DNA of 64,000 bases from an uncultured Ectothiorhodospiraceae bacterium (GTDB taxonomy: Bacteria > Pseudomonadota > Gammaproteobacteria > UBA6429 > Thiohalophilaceae), in contig CAMYMU010000024.1 in the NCBI GenBank assembly GCA_947259575.1, positions 232,427 through 296,426 on the forward strand, read 5' to 3'. How positions within the stretch are numbered: the stretch's first letter is position 1; each line of letters opens with the position of its first letter. The notes below the pieces were generated by a model. It was not told the origin of the DNA, did not search any database, and saw only the letters and a program-made list of their open reading frames with translations. Below, piece by piece: positions 38,343-46,991 of this stretch. Both the position numbers and the translations under genes were made by a program.

Positions 38343-38891
38343 ATGATGAACGCGAAGGATGCTCAAATAGCATATAAAAATGCAGACTGTATTTTTAATG
38401 ATGCAGAAGTACAACGGGCTATTGATAAAACCGCTCGTGAAATTCACACCAAATTAGCCGATCGAGATCCTATAGTTTTATGTGTTATGACTGGTGGTAT
38501 AATTCCTGCGGGGCATTTATTAACGCGTCTTGATTTTCCGCTTCAAGTTGATTATATCCATGCAACACGTTATCAGGGTGGCACCAAAGGTGGTAAGCTT
38601 AATTGGCTGGTTCGTCCAAGTGTATCAATGAAAGGTCGTGACGTACTCATTATCGATGACATTTACGATGAAGGTATTACTTTGAACGAAATTGTTGAGT
38701 ATTGCTCTTCGGAAGGAGCTGATGCGATCTATACAGCTGTTTTAGTCAACAAGCTTCATGGTCGTAAGCAGGGTGCCAAACCAGATTTTATAAGCCTTGA
38801 AACTGACGATCGTTATCTTTTTGGTTACGGTATGGATTACCATGGTTATTTAAGAAATATTCCAGGTATTTACGCAATCAAGGACAGTTAA
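38343..38891 (+). CDS. Hypoxanthine-guanine phosphoribosyltransferase
   Basis: The 182-residue enzyme salvages hypoxanthine or guanine with PRPP. The PRPP loop is VLIIDDIYDEGITLNEI near 99-115, and VLCVMTGGIIPAGHLLTRL is the typical N-terminal loop. ATG 38343 and 38346 are both possible starts. The next gene, starting one base after its stop, would release hypoxanthine from methylthioinosine, so the pair forms a logical salvage unit. Confidence 0.9.
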   Translation: MMNAKDAQIAYKNADCIFNDAEVQRAIDKTAREIHTKLADRDPIVLCVMTGGIIPAGHLLTRLDFPLQVDYIHATRYQGGTKGGKLNWLVRPSVSMKGRDVLIIDDIYDEGITLNEIVEYCSSEGADAIYTAVLVNKLHGRKQGAKPDFISLETDDRYLFGYGMDYHGYLRNIPGIYAIKDS

Positions 38892-39635
38892 ATGACAAGT
38901 ATTGCTATTATAGGTGGCACTGGACTGACAAAGCTCACAGATTTATCGATCGTTCGAAGAGAAGTGCATGTTAGTCGATATGGAGAACCATCTGCACCGC
39001 TTATAAGGGGGACCTTAGGGGGGGTCGAAGTTTTATTTTTGCCACGACATGGCGCAGGTCACACCATCCCTCCACATAAAGTCAATTATCGTGCGAATAT
39101 TTCCGTTTTACATGACGCAGGTATACAAAAAGTTGTCGCGATTAATGCCGTCGGCGGGATTGCTAATACTATGAAACCTCAAACTATTGTAATCCCAGAT
39201 CAGATCATTGACTACACATGGTCACGCTCACATACGTTTTTTGATGAAGGGCTCGAGGGAGTAACGCATATCGATTTTACCGAGCCTTATTGCGAAGAGT
39301 TACGTTTGGAAATCCTAAAAGCGGCTGCTGATAGCAATATTGATATCATTGGTAGTGCAACTTATGCTGCCACACAGGGGCCACGATTTGAAACATCAGC
39401 AGAAGTCGATCGTTTGGAAAAAGACGGTTGTCATATTGTAGGCATGACTGGCATGCCTGAAGCGGCTTTGGCAAGAGAACTTGGTATGTGCTACGCCAGC
39501 GTTGCAGTCGTGGCCAACAAAGCGGCGGGGCGCGGCGAAGGTGAGATCACTCTAAAGGATATCGAGAGCAACCTGAAGGGCGGTATGGGTAAGGTTAAGC
39601 AGATTATAGAGAGCTTAATCCAGTCAGTAAGCTAG
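38892..39635 (+). CDS. S-methyl-5'-thioinosine phosphorylase (MTAP/PNP family)
   Basis: The 247-residue phosphorylase has the MTAP/PNP fold: IAIIGGTGLTKLTDL, FLPRHGAGHTIPPHKVNYRAN, NAVGGIANTMKPQTIVIPDQ and GMTGMPEAALARELGMCYAS. Its size and neighbourhood near nagZ, csiV and mfd match Pseudomonas PA3004, a characterised methylthioinosine phosphorylase, so I prefer that over methylthioadenosine phosphorylase. It would yield hypoxanthine for the upstream phosphoribosyltransferase. Substrate choice cannot be proven from sequence alone. Confidence 0.82.
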   Translation: MTSIAIIGGTGLTKLTDLSIVRREVHVSRYGEPSAPLIRGTLGGVEVLFLPRHGAGHTIPPHKVNYRANISVLHDAGIQKVVAINAVGGIANTMKPQTIVIPDQIIDYTWSRSHTFFDEGLEGVTHIDFTEPYCEELRLEILKAAADSNIDIIGSATYAATQGPRFETSAEVDRLEKDGCHIVGMTGMPEAALARELGMCYASVAVVANKAAGRGEGEITLKDIESNLKGGMGKVKQIIESLIQSVS

Positions 39636-39638
39636 AAA

Positions 39639-40436
39639 CTAGTTAGACTTGACGTCTTCACCCTTGTAAGGCCAGGCTAACATAACGATGCCCAGGGTAG
39701 GGTGATCAATGTAATGCACTTCTTTACTGCGCATTTTACGAGTCTGCTGCAACTGGTAACTAGCAATGTATGGTTCGATCGGCTTGCCCAAATCTTCAGC
39801 TTCTGCATCCTCATTCGTGTTAACTATCGTAACCTTTGGTTCACTGGTAAGCGGCAGACCAGTCTTATAGACTAAATTAAAATTAGCATGTAAATAACGC
39901 GACAAAACTATCTTTAAATATCCGTCCAGGATGGCTTTAGATTTCGTGACGGTTACATCAGGAGCCGGTAAATTAATGGCAGGCATATCTGGATCGGTTG
40001 TTGCAGTTGCGACAGGCGTTTCCTCTGTCTTTTGTGTCACAATATATTCTTTATGCAGATGAATCGGTAGTGTTGTTTCGGCCGTCATACCCGGTTGTCG
40101 CCATGCAGTATGTAATAAAATACGGTATTTTTCGCTTTCTTTTAGTAGTTTGGCGTCTTCAGTCAATCGATACGCATTTCCAGGTAGCAGCTTGAAGGTG
40201 TGCTTAGGCATATATTCTTTTGGCATCGGGCCTGGGTAGGGTTTGCCCAGGGTTACAAATGTTTCAGGTGGCTCGATAGAGACGTCATTTTTCCAGGCCT
40301 CAGAAATTTTGCTTTCTTCATCTAATGACTCAAAGATAATTATTTCGAAGTCATAGTATCGAACCTCATTTGCCAGACTCGAGGTACTGAACGGGGTGGC
40401 AACGAGTAGTACTAAAGTAAAAAAGATTCGTTTCAT
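39639..40436 (-). CDS. CsiV family protein
   Basis: The 265-residue protein has a signal peptide (about residues 1-22) and the start EVRYYDFEIIIFESLDEES, followed by YRILLHTAWRQPGM and a C-terminal HYIDHPTLGIVMLAWPY. These fit the CsiV family, periplasmic proteins described in Shewanella as binding peptidoglycan and stimulating hydrolase-related responses; E. coli lacks it. Position next to mfd matches Pseudomonas. The stop is three bases from that of the convergent phosphorylase gene. Confidence 0.82.
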   Translation of the reverse strand: MKRIFFTLVLLVATPFSTSSLANEVRYYDFEIIIFESLDEESKISEAWKNDVSIEPPETFVTLGKPYPGPMPKEYMPKHTFKLLPGNAYRLTEDAKLLKESEKYRILLHTAWRQPGMTAETTLPIHLHKEYIVTQKTEETPVATATTDPDMPAINLPAPDVTVTKSKAILDGYLKIVLSRYLHANFNLVYKTGLPLTSEPKVTIVNTNEDAEAEDLGKPIEPYIASYQLQQTRKMRSKEVHYIDHPTLGIVMLAWPYKGEDVKSN

Positions 40437-40516
40437 GTCAGTTATGATAATGCAGTCAATCTCTGATTTATGTCGTCTGTTTCAGGTTTTAGACATTCTA
40501 TACTGACTGATGGTCA

Positions 40517-43500
40517 TTAGGCAAAGCGTGTTTCCGCAGGCTTTTTGTTCATTAAGCTGTCGAGCAGTGTTTTGATGAATTCAATACGATTTTTCTCATT
40601 TTCTGACTCATAGTTTATTTTGAGCTTACTGTTACCATCGAGTCGGTAAACATGTGATTTAGTCTGGATTAGCTCGATAATGATGCCTGTATCAATGTTG
40701 GGTGATTCATCAAACAGAATATAACCGCCGCGATCACTAAGATCTATTTTAATTACACCAGCTTGTTTAGCAATTGTCCTAATTGTGGCCATCTCAAACA
40801 AATTTTTAATTGGCTGCGGCAATAAGCCAAAGCGATCAATCATTTCGACTTGGAGCTCGGATAATGAGGGTTCATCCGATGCGCTGGCGATACGTTTATA
40901 GAGTATTAAGCGCTCATGAACATCTGGAAGATACTCTTCTGGTATGAGTGCAGGAATATGTAATTTGATCTCAATATCTTTTTCAGGCTCGCTGATATCG
41001 AGGGTTTTACCTTCTTTTAAGGATTTGACTGCCCGCTCTAGTAGTTCGGTATACATAGAATAGCCGATCTCTTGCATTTGACCGCTTTGTTCGTCGCCAA
41101 GTAATTCACCGGCACCACGTATTTCAAGATCGTGCGTTGCAAGAGTAAAGCCTGTACCGAGAGTCTCAATGGATTCGATAGCTTCAAGTCGTTTGTGCGC
41201 ATCCTTGGATATTACTTTTTTATCAGGTACTACAAGATAGGCGTATGCACGATGATGAGATCGTCCGACACGCCCTCTAAGCTGGTATAGTTGTGCCAGT
41301 CCAAAGCGGTCTGCACGGTTAATGATAATGGTGTTAGCATTAGGAATGTCGATTCCAGTTTCTATGATGGTTGTACAAACCAGGATGTTGAAACGCTGGT
41401 GATAAAAATCAGACATAACATGTTCAAGTTCTCTTTCTCTCATCTGTCCGTGAGCAAAACGAATTCTTGCCTCAGGCATAAGATCAGATAATTTTACTAC
41501 TTGTTTCTCAATGGTATCCACTTCGTTATGCACATAGAAGATTTGCCCGCCACGTTTTAGTTCGCGGGTAATCGCTTCTACAATCAGACGATCATTCCAC
41601 TGCGATATAAATGTTTTAATTGCCAGACGCTTTGCTGGTGGTGTGGAAATAATCGAAAGGTCACGCATCCCAGCCATAGACATATTTAGTGTCCGCGGGA
41701 TTGGAGTTGCTGTGAGAGTAAGAATATCAATCTCAGCGCGAAGTGATTTAAATGTCTCTTTTTGGCGTACGCCAAACCGATGTTCTTCATCGATTATCAC
41801 GAGCCCTAGTGACTTGTACTTGATTTCTTTTTGAAGCAGTTTGTGCGTGCCGATTACAATGTCGATTTTGCCTTCAGCCAGACCATTAATTACATTATCC
41901 TGATCTTTCTTGGAACGAAAACGCGATAAAGATTCCACCTTAACTGGCCAGTCAGAAAAACGATCACTAAAAGTTTGATGATGTTGCTGTGTTAGAAGTG
42001 TTGTAGGCGTGAGTACTGCAACCTGTTTTCCTGACATGACGGCTATGAAAGCTGCGCGCATGGCGACCTCTGTTTTACCGAAACCGACATCACCACAGAC
42101 CAGGTGATCCATGGGTTTTGCATCTTGCATATCACGGATAACATTATCAATAGCTGTTTGTTGATCCGGGGTCTCTTCGAAAGGAAACTCAGAAGCGAAA
42201 GCGCGGTATTGGGCCTCATCAAACTTATAGGCATAGCCTAGCTTAGCCTCGCGCTTTGCGTATATTTCCAATAACTCAGCGGCTACGTCTCGAATCCGTT
42301 CCTGGGCTTTTTTCCTGGCCCGTTCCCATTGCCCACTACCTAGTTTGTGTAATGGGGCAGCATCTGGGGATGCGCCAGTGTAACGACTGATTAGTTGTAG
42401 TGAAGATACTGGAACATAAAGCTTGTCCTTATCAGCATATTCAAGTGTCAGAAACTCTGCTGTTATGTCGCCAGTGGTAATGGTTTGTAGACCAAGAAAA
42501 CGACCAACACCGTATTCTTCATGTACAACCGGGGCACCTATGGTCAGTTCAGCCAGGCTTTTAAATATATTTTCAGTATCGCGTTGTTGACTGCTGCGAC
42601 GGCGACGCTGAAAAACCTGTTGGCCAAATAGCTGTGTTTCAGAAATAACATGAATCTCAGGCTCGAGTAGCGACAAGCCTTGTTCAAGCGGAGCAACTGT
42701 AATACCGAGCTTCTCGTTGGAGTTCAGAAAGGCATGCCATGACTCAAACTGTACAGGTTGAATCTGATTATCGCGCAGCAGCCCTAATAGTGTTTCACGT
42801 CTGCCGGTGGATTCTGCCGCAAACAAAATACGCGTTTGTGTCTTGCTAATAAAATTCCTTAGATCTTCTGTTGGAACCTCGGCACGAGTATTAATTAGTA
42901 ACTGTGGTGGGGCGGCAGTGTTAAAGTTAACCGCACCCGCTGATTCATGCTCATGCCGCTGCCACTTTATTTGTGGGAAGGCGAGCAGTGATTCATCGAA
43001 TGACTGTTCATCAAGAAACAGTTGCTCCGGCTCAAGGATAGGACGCTCGAGGTCATGTCGTGCAGACTCAAAACGTTCATTTGCTTCCTGGTTAAAACGC
43101 TCAGCTTGTTGATGTATATCTTGTTCAAATAGTAAAAGTGTATTGTCAGGTAAGTAATCAAACAAACTTTGAGTTTGTTCGAAGAACAGGGGGATGTAAT
43201 ATTCGATACCAGCTGGGGCATGGCCGTCAGAGACGTCTCGATAGACAACGGAGCGTTTAGGATCGCCCTCAAATTGAATTCGATAGGACTGTCTGAAGTG
43301 CTTGATACCTTGCTCGTCTAAGGGGAACTCACGCGCAGGTAACATATGTAACTGTTCTACAATTTCTATGGTCCGTTGTGATTCTGTGTCAAAGGTACGA
43401 ATACTTTCAACTTCATCATCGAACAATTCAATCCGGTATGGTTTGTTGCTGCCCATCGGAAACAAATCGATCATGCTTCCCCGTATTGCAAATTCACCGT

Positions 43501-43996
43501 GCTCCATGACTGTTGAAACATTTTCATAACCAGTCGTAATGAGCTGTTTACGAAAAGCTTCCTGGTTAAGTGATTGCCCTTTGCTAATCATAAAACTACG
43601 TTGTTGAACGTACTCGCATGGCGGTAGTCTATGTAACAGGGTCTGGATAGGCACAACCAACAAACCTTGTTTGATTTTTGGTAGTCGATAAAGCGTTTCT
43701 AAACGCTCCGAGATAATGTCCTGGTGAGGAGAGAAAACATCGTATGGGAGTGTCTCCCAGTCTGGAAAATTCAAGAGCTGATATCGGCGCTCTTTGAAAT
43801 AAAAGTGGATCTGTTCATTGAGCTGCTGTGCATCTGCCGAACCGGAGGTAATGACCAGAACCAGACCGTCATGCTGTTCTACTAACTGCTGAATCGCCAG
43901 GCCGAGTGCGCTTCCATAGAGCTTTCCCCATTGCTGGACTTCACCGGGTCGCTTAGCATAATCCGGATGAAAAATAGATCCTGTACTACTGGTCAT
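40517..43996 (-). CDS. mfd: Transcription-repair coupling factor Mfd
   Basis: The 1159-residue DNA translocase removes RNA polymerase stalled at lesions and recruits UvrA. N-terminal UvrB-like part (residues 1-350), RNA polymerase interaction domain with VHEEYGVGRFLGLQTI, then superfamily 2 motor: CGDVGFGKTEVAMRAAF (Walker A), IIDEEHRFGVRQKE (DEEH), LTATPIPRTLNMS, and ETGIDIPNANTIIINRAD plus QLRGRVGRS in the second lobe. The C-terminal D7 domain closes the protein. Length is normal. Confidence 0.98.
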   Translation of the reverse strand: MTSSTGSIFHPDYAKRPGEVQQWGKLYGSALGLAIQQLVEQHDGLVLVITSGSADAQQLNEQIHFYFKERRYQLLNFPDWETLPYDVFSPHQDIISERLETLYRLPKIKQGLLVVPIQTLLHRLPPCEYVQQRSFMISKGQSLNQEAFRKQLITTGYENVSTVMEHGEFAIRGSMIDLFPMGSNKPYRIELFDDEVESIRTFDTESQRTIEIVEQLHMLPAREFPLDEQGIKHFRQSYRIQFEGDPKRSVVYRDVSDGHAPAGIEYYIPLFFEQTQSLFDYLPDNTLLLFEQDIHQQAERFNQEANERFESARHDLERPILEPEQLFLDEQSFDESLLAFPQIKWQRHEHESAGAVNFNTAAPPQLLINTRAEVPTEDLRNFISKTQTRILFAAESTGRRETLLGLLRDNQIQPVQFESWHAFLNSNEKLGITVAPLEQGLSLLEPEIHVISETQLFGQQVFQRRRRSSQQRDTENIFKSLAELTIGAPVVHEEYGVGRFLGLQTITTGDITAEFLTLEYADKDKLYVPVSSLQLISRYTGASPDAAPLHKLGSGQWERARKKAQERIRDVAAELLEIYAKREAKLGYAYKFDEAQYRAFASEFPFEETPDQQTAIDNVIRDMQDAKPMDHLVCGDVGFGKTEVAMRAAFIAVMSGKQVAVLTPTTLLTQQHHQTFSDRFSDWPVKVESLSRFRSKKDQDNVINGLAEGKIDIVIGTHKLLQKEIKYKSLGLVIIDEEHRFGVRQKETFKSLRAEIDILTLTATPIPRTLNMSMAGMRDLSIISTPPAKRLAIKTFISQWNDRLIVEAITRELKRGGQIFYVHNEVDTIEKQVVKLSDLMPEARIRFAHGQMRERELEHVMSDFYHQRFNILVCTTIIETGIDIPNANTIIINRADRFGLAQLYQLRGRVGRSHHRAYAYLVVPDKKVISKDAHKRLEAIESIETLGTGFTLATHDLEIRGAGELLGDEQSGQMQEIGYSMYTELLERAVKSLKEGKTLDISEPEKDIEIKLHIPALIPEEYLPDVHERLILYKRIASASDEPSLSELQVEMIDRFGLLPQPIKNLFEMATIRTIAKQAGVIKIDLSDRGGYILFDESPNIDTGIIIELIQTKSHVYRLDGNSKLKINYESENEKNRIEFIKTLLDSLMNKKPAETRFA

Positions 43997-44101
43997 GGAA
44001 AGTAGGTGCCTGAGTTACGTGGTTGCCATCTCGTAGGCGGGCTATTCTAACGGGACTCACAGGACATTGGTATATTGATTTGCACAAAATGATCGGTCAC
44101 A

Positions 44102-44140
44102 AAAAAAGCGCAGGCTGGCTAATCCAGGCTGCGCTTTTTT
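44102..44140. terminator. Terminator of the TIGR04219-type barrel gene
   Basis: AAAAAAGCGCAG (44102-44113) pairs with CTGCGCTTTTTT (44129-44140), an inner CTGG/CCAG stem follows after a G-G mismatch, and the loop is CTAAT. On the minus strand seven thymines follow, which suits the barrel gene ending at 44158. It could also act on the plus strand. Confidence 0.9.
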
Positions 44141-44157
44141 GCTATTGCAGGGTTAAC

Positions 44158-44928
44158 TTAGAAGTGCAGATACAACTGCGCGTATGTGCCTGAGAACTCT
44201 AGTTCACCATAGGATTGATCGATATCATCCAATTCTAAATTAAAGCTCTTTATGCCTGCTTCTACTCCAAACACGTAATTAGAGTCGTAGCGTATATAGG
44301 CATGAAATTCGGTCAGCTCACTACCGTCAAACCCAATATATGCCCCGTTTGCGCCGATTGTTAATCCAGTCAGGGGGAGTGCAACATCGACACCGGCATA
44401 AAGCATAGGAATAGTTGCATCAAAGCTAGCGGTATCAGTTTGACCTGGTGTGGAGACGTCAGTCACGGTCACTTTACCATCTAGAATCTTGGCATTCAGA
44501 CCAATATCGACACCAACAACATTATCGAGCAGGTCCCAATACAAGGTGACATCGGTCATATCCATCTCAAAGCTGCTATCAACTGCATTATCAACTGTAG
44601 CACCACCAAAAGTTACAGATGCGTTACCCCTGCCGCGTGTATCCAGTGAAGTACTAAAAAGTTTAACGTTAGGAACGAGTGGCACAGGGTGATCGATAAT
44701 AACAAATAGCGTACCGCTATCATCATCAGCCCAGTTCAGATAGTTACCACTACCTGGATTCTCTACGTTAACGGTGTCATTGATATCAGTGGATTGATAG
44801 CGAAAGGAACCGCTGACATCCCAATCCCAGAGGCCGCCTCCAACCCAGACACCGAGAGTATCCGCGTTTCCAACAGAGCTGTATGCCATTGTGATGATGA
44901 AAATGGGGGCTAATAAAAGTTTTTTCAT
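44158..44928 (-). CDS. Outer-membrane beta-barrel protein, TIGR04219 type
   Basis: The 256-residue protein has a signal peptide (residues 1-22) and then alternating hydrophobic strands ending in phenylalanine (YAQLYLHF), the usual outer-membrane insertion signal. The pattern LGVWVGGGLWDWDVSGSF and GLTIGANGAYIGFDGSELT is that of TIGR04219 family barrels, whose function is not known. The gene has its own terminator and is divergent from the PagP-like gene across 429 bases. Confidence 0.82.
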   Translation of the reverse strand: MKKLLLAPIFIITMAYSSVGNADTLGVWVGGGLWDWDVSGSFRYQSTDINDTVNVENPGSGNYLNWADDDSGTLFVIIDHPVPLVPNVKLFSTSLDTRGRGNASVTFGGATVDNAVDSSFEMDMTDVTLYWDLLDNVVGVDIGLNAKILDGKVTVTDVSTPGQTDTASFDATIPMLYAGVDVALPLTGLTIGANGAYIGFDGSELTEFHAYIRYDSNYVFGVEAGIKSFNLELDDIDQSYGELEFSGTYAQLYLHF

Positions 44929-45100
44929 TATGCTATTTCCTTAGCTGGTTTATAAAGTTAAGTATTTAACACTTTGGTTTAAATGCAAGTTTTTAGTTAT
45001 TTCCATTTATCGTTATTAGTAGAAGGATCCTTTAATAACACGCGCCAAATAATTGAACCGTTCCACTAAAAACATGAGAAGAAGCACGCTTCGTGCCATT

Positions 45101-45116
45101 TATGATCACGATCACA
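45101..45116. promoter_or_regulatory. Candidate CRP/FNR-family binding site
   Basis: TATGATCACGATCACA contains TGAT-N4-ATCA, the core of the FNR/ANR consensus TTGAT-N4-ATCAA, and also TATGA-N6-TCACA, close to the CRP consensus TGTGA-N6-TCACA. It lies 242 bases before the PagP-like gene and 173 bases before the divergent barrel gene. Which regulator, if any, binds is unknown. Confidence 0.4.
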
Positions 45117-45163
45117 TTTATAATTCATTAAAAATGGGTAAAAAATGCCCTAATATCGGCATA

Positions 45164-45179
45164 TACATTATTTAATGTA
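45164..45179. promoter_or_regulatory. Perfect 16-base inverted repeat, candidate operator
   Basis: TACATTA at 45164-45170 and TAATGTA at 45173-45179 are perfect seven-base arms with a TT centre. This size and symmetry suit a dimeric repressor. It is AT-rich, so chance occurrence is not excluded. No regulator gene is next to it. Confidence 0.35.
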
Positions 45180-45357
45180 AGCTCAAAAACGTGATATTTA
45201 GGTCAAAAACAGTGTGAACTGCGTCATGTTTTCAACTTTACAGTATCTATAATCCCTAAGTGATTGTTCATAAAAGTGTCAATTTTCAGGCGCCAGATAT
45301 TTAAGTGCTTGAAAAACCAGCCGTTATGGAATTCAGGAACAATAAAAGGCCCTGAAG

Positions 45358-45840
45358 ATGCGTTTGATACTGGTTATGACTCTACTATTTGGATTTGCTG
45401 CGAACAGCGTGGCAGATGAGTTTCATGTCGTCATTAATGGTAAGGCAATACATCTGGACAACGGCAACTACAACGAAGAAAACTGGGGCCTCGGTGTTGA
45501 ATATACATTCACACCACGAAATAATTGGATCAAATTCGTTAATGCCAGTTACTTTAAAGACAGTAGCTACAATACATCCAAGTATGTAGGCGGCGGGATT
45601 AAGCGTCGTTTTCGTTTAGATGACGACAAAGATGGCTGGTTTGTTGATCTAGGTGGCATTGCTTTTGTGATGACACGAAAAGATTATAAAGGTAATGATC
45701 CATTTCTAGGTGCCTTACCGTTTGCGGCCATTGGCAAAGGCCCTGTTACGTTGAATATGACTTATATTCCAGAAGTAACTCCAAAGCACAAAGACTTGTT
45801 GTACTTTCAGGTGCTGTTCCGCGTTGCGACATTCAATTAA
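45358..45840 (+). CDS. PagP-like outer-membrane beta-barrel (lipid A acyltransferase family)
   Basis: The 160-residue protein has a signal peptide (residues 1-19) and a C-terminal half that follows PagP closely: FKDSSYN with Asp68 and Ser69 matching the E. coli PagP catalytic Asp76 and Ser77, then TRKDYKGNDPFLGALPFAAI and GPVTLNMTYIP. His32 may match the catalytic His33 of the E. coli enzyme. PagP moves palmitate from phospholipid to lipid A. The mature form, about 141 residues, is shorter than E. coli PagP (161) and appears to lack the N-terminal amphipathic helix. Its stop overlaps that of the DAHP synthase gene (shared TTAA). Confidence 0.68.
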   Translation: MRLILVMTLLFGFAANSVADEFHVVINGKAIHLDNGNYNEENWGLGVEYTFTPRNNWIKFVNASYFKDSSYNTSKYVGGGIKRRFRLDDDKDGWFVDLGGIAFVMTRKDYKGNDPFLGALPFAAIGKGPVTLNMTYIPEVTPKHKDLLYFQVLFRVATFN

Positions 45841-46958
45841 GCGGTGGCTAAGAATTTCTTAGTTAGCTCGACTCGCTGTTCATAAGCCGATCTGGCTATT
45901 CTTACATCCTCAAGAAAGTAGGGCAGCTCCTTTAAGGTTAACGCCTGAGGTCCATCAACTAGTGCCTTACTCGGTTCTGGATGAAAATCAACTAACACCA
46001 TATTTGCACCTGCAATAATTCCCTGAGCAGTGACGTTCATGATATCGAGAATACCATTCGGATCAGAATCTCTGGTGCCAACAGAGTGAGAGGGATCGAT
46101 ACAGACGGGCATGCGGGTCAAACGTTTAACTACTGGTACATGTGCAAAGTCGACAAAGTTACGATGGGGATCGCCCATATTTGTTTTCATTCCACGTAGT
46201 CCGAAAATAATTTTGGTGTTGCCTTCACTGGCGAGATATTCAGCGGCATTAATTGATTCTTCCAGGGTTATTCCAAATCCACGCTTTAATAAAACGGGGA
46301 ACTGACGTTGGCGGCCGACCGCCTTCAGCAGTTCAAAGTTCTGTGTGTTGCGCGTACCGATCTGTAGCATGACGCCGGTTGGATTACCTGTCTCCTTTAA
46401 GGCCTGTTGAATTTCGTTTATGTGATTGTCATGAGTGATTTCCATCACAACTACCTTGATGCCGTATTTACCTGCTAGTTCAAAAACCATCGGTAGGCAA
46501 CTGGCGCCGTGCCCTTGAAATGAATATGGATTAGTGCGTGGTTTGTAGGCTCCCATGCGCGCACAGACCTGGCCATTTTCCTGTAAGGCCTTCATCATTT
46601 GTTCTACATGCTCAGCAGTACTAACTGCGCACAGTCCCGCAAAGACGTGCAAACTATCCTGGCCAAATTGAACACCGTTGTATTCAAACGAGCTGGCGCG
46701 GTGTTCGTCACTGTGTCGACCTAAGATACGATATTCATCTGAAATTCTAACTACACGCTCAACACCGGGTAAGCTTTCAATATCTTCTTTGGAAAGTGTT
46801 GCGGTATCGCCAATTAAGTAAAACTCGGTTAGTACTTGTTGTGCGCCATGCTCCTGGTGTCTGTTAATAGTGATACCGGGTAACTGCGAGAGATAGTTAT
46901 AAGTTTTTTTATAAAGCTCATGCTGTTCATCGAGGTTAGGTTTTAGAATCACTATCAT
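45837..46958 (-). CDS. 3-deoxy-7-phosphoheptulonate (DAHP) synthase, type I beta-like
   Basis: The 373-residue protein joins phosphoenolpyruvate and erythrose 4-phosphate at the head of the shikimate pathway. An N-terminal ferredoxin-like regulatory domain (about 1-90) precedes the TIM barrel, as in Thermotoga-type enzymes. Conserved parts are MGAYKPRTNPYSFQGHG, QIGTRNTQNFELLKAVG, VLLKRGFGITLEE, DPSHSVGTRD and FHPEPSKALVDG. Some signatures differ: the usual GPCSVES appears as AGLCAVST and CERGI as GLRGM. Metal ligands Cys and His are kept. Function is probable but the departures deserve a check. Confidence 0.78.
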   Translation of the reverse strand: MIVILKPNLDEQHELYKKTYNYLSQLPGITINRHQEHGAQQVLTEFYLIGDTATLSKEDIESLPGVERVVRISDEYRILGRHSDEHRASSFEYNGVQFGQDSLHVFAGLCAVSTAEHVEQMMKALQENGQVCARMGAYKPRTNPYSFQGHGASCLPMVFELAGKYGIKVVVMEITHDNHINEIQQALKETGNPTGVMLQIGTRNTQNFELLKAVGRQRQFPVLLKRGFGITLEESINAAEYLASEGNTKIIFGLRGMKTNMGDPHRNFVDFAHVPVVKRLTRMPVCIDPSHSVGTRDSDPNGILDIMNVTAQGIIAGANMVLVDFHPEPSKALVDGPQALTLKELPYFLEDVRIARSAYEQRVELTKKFLATA

Positions 46959-46991
46959 GACTTGGTTCGTCCTTGTTGCGGCCCATAACTT

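Larger units (their letters stand above)
44929..45357. other. Intergenic region of 429 bases between two outer-membrane barrel genes
   Basis: I see no protein or RNA gene here. It is AT-rich and shared as the upstream region of two divergent genes (the TIGR04219-type barrel and the PagP-like barrel). It holds two palindromes listed separately, at 45101-45116 and 45164-45179, plus a small GCACG-CTT-CGTGC inverted repeat at 45084-45096. The features suggest regulatory sites; promoters could not be picked with confidence. Confidence 0.6.

Noticed and set aside
45389..45589. Plus-strand 66-residue ORF inside the PagP-like gene
   Set aside because: It is a different-frame shadow of the barrel gene with no signal peptide or ribosome site.
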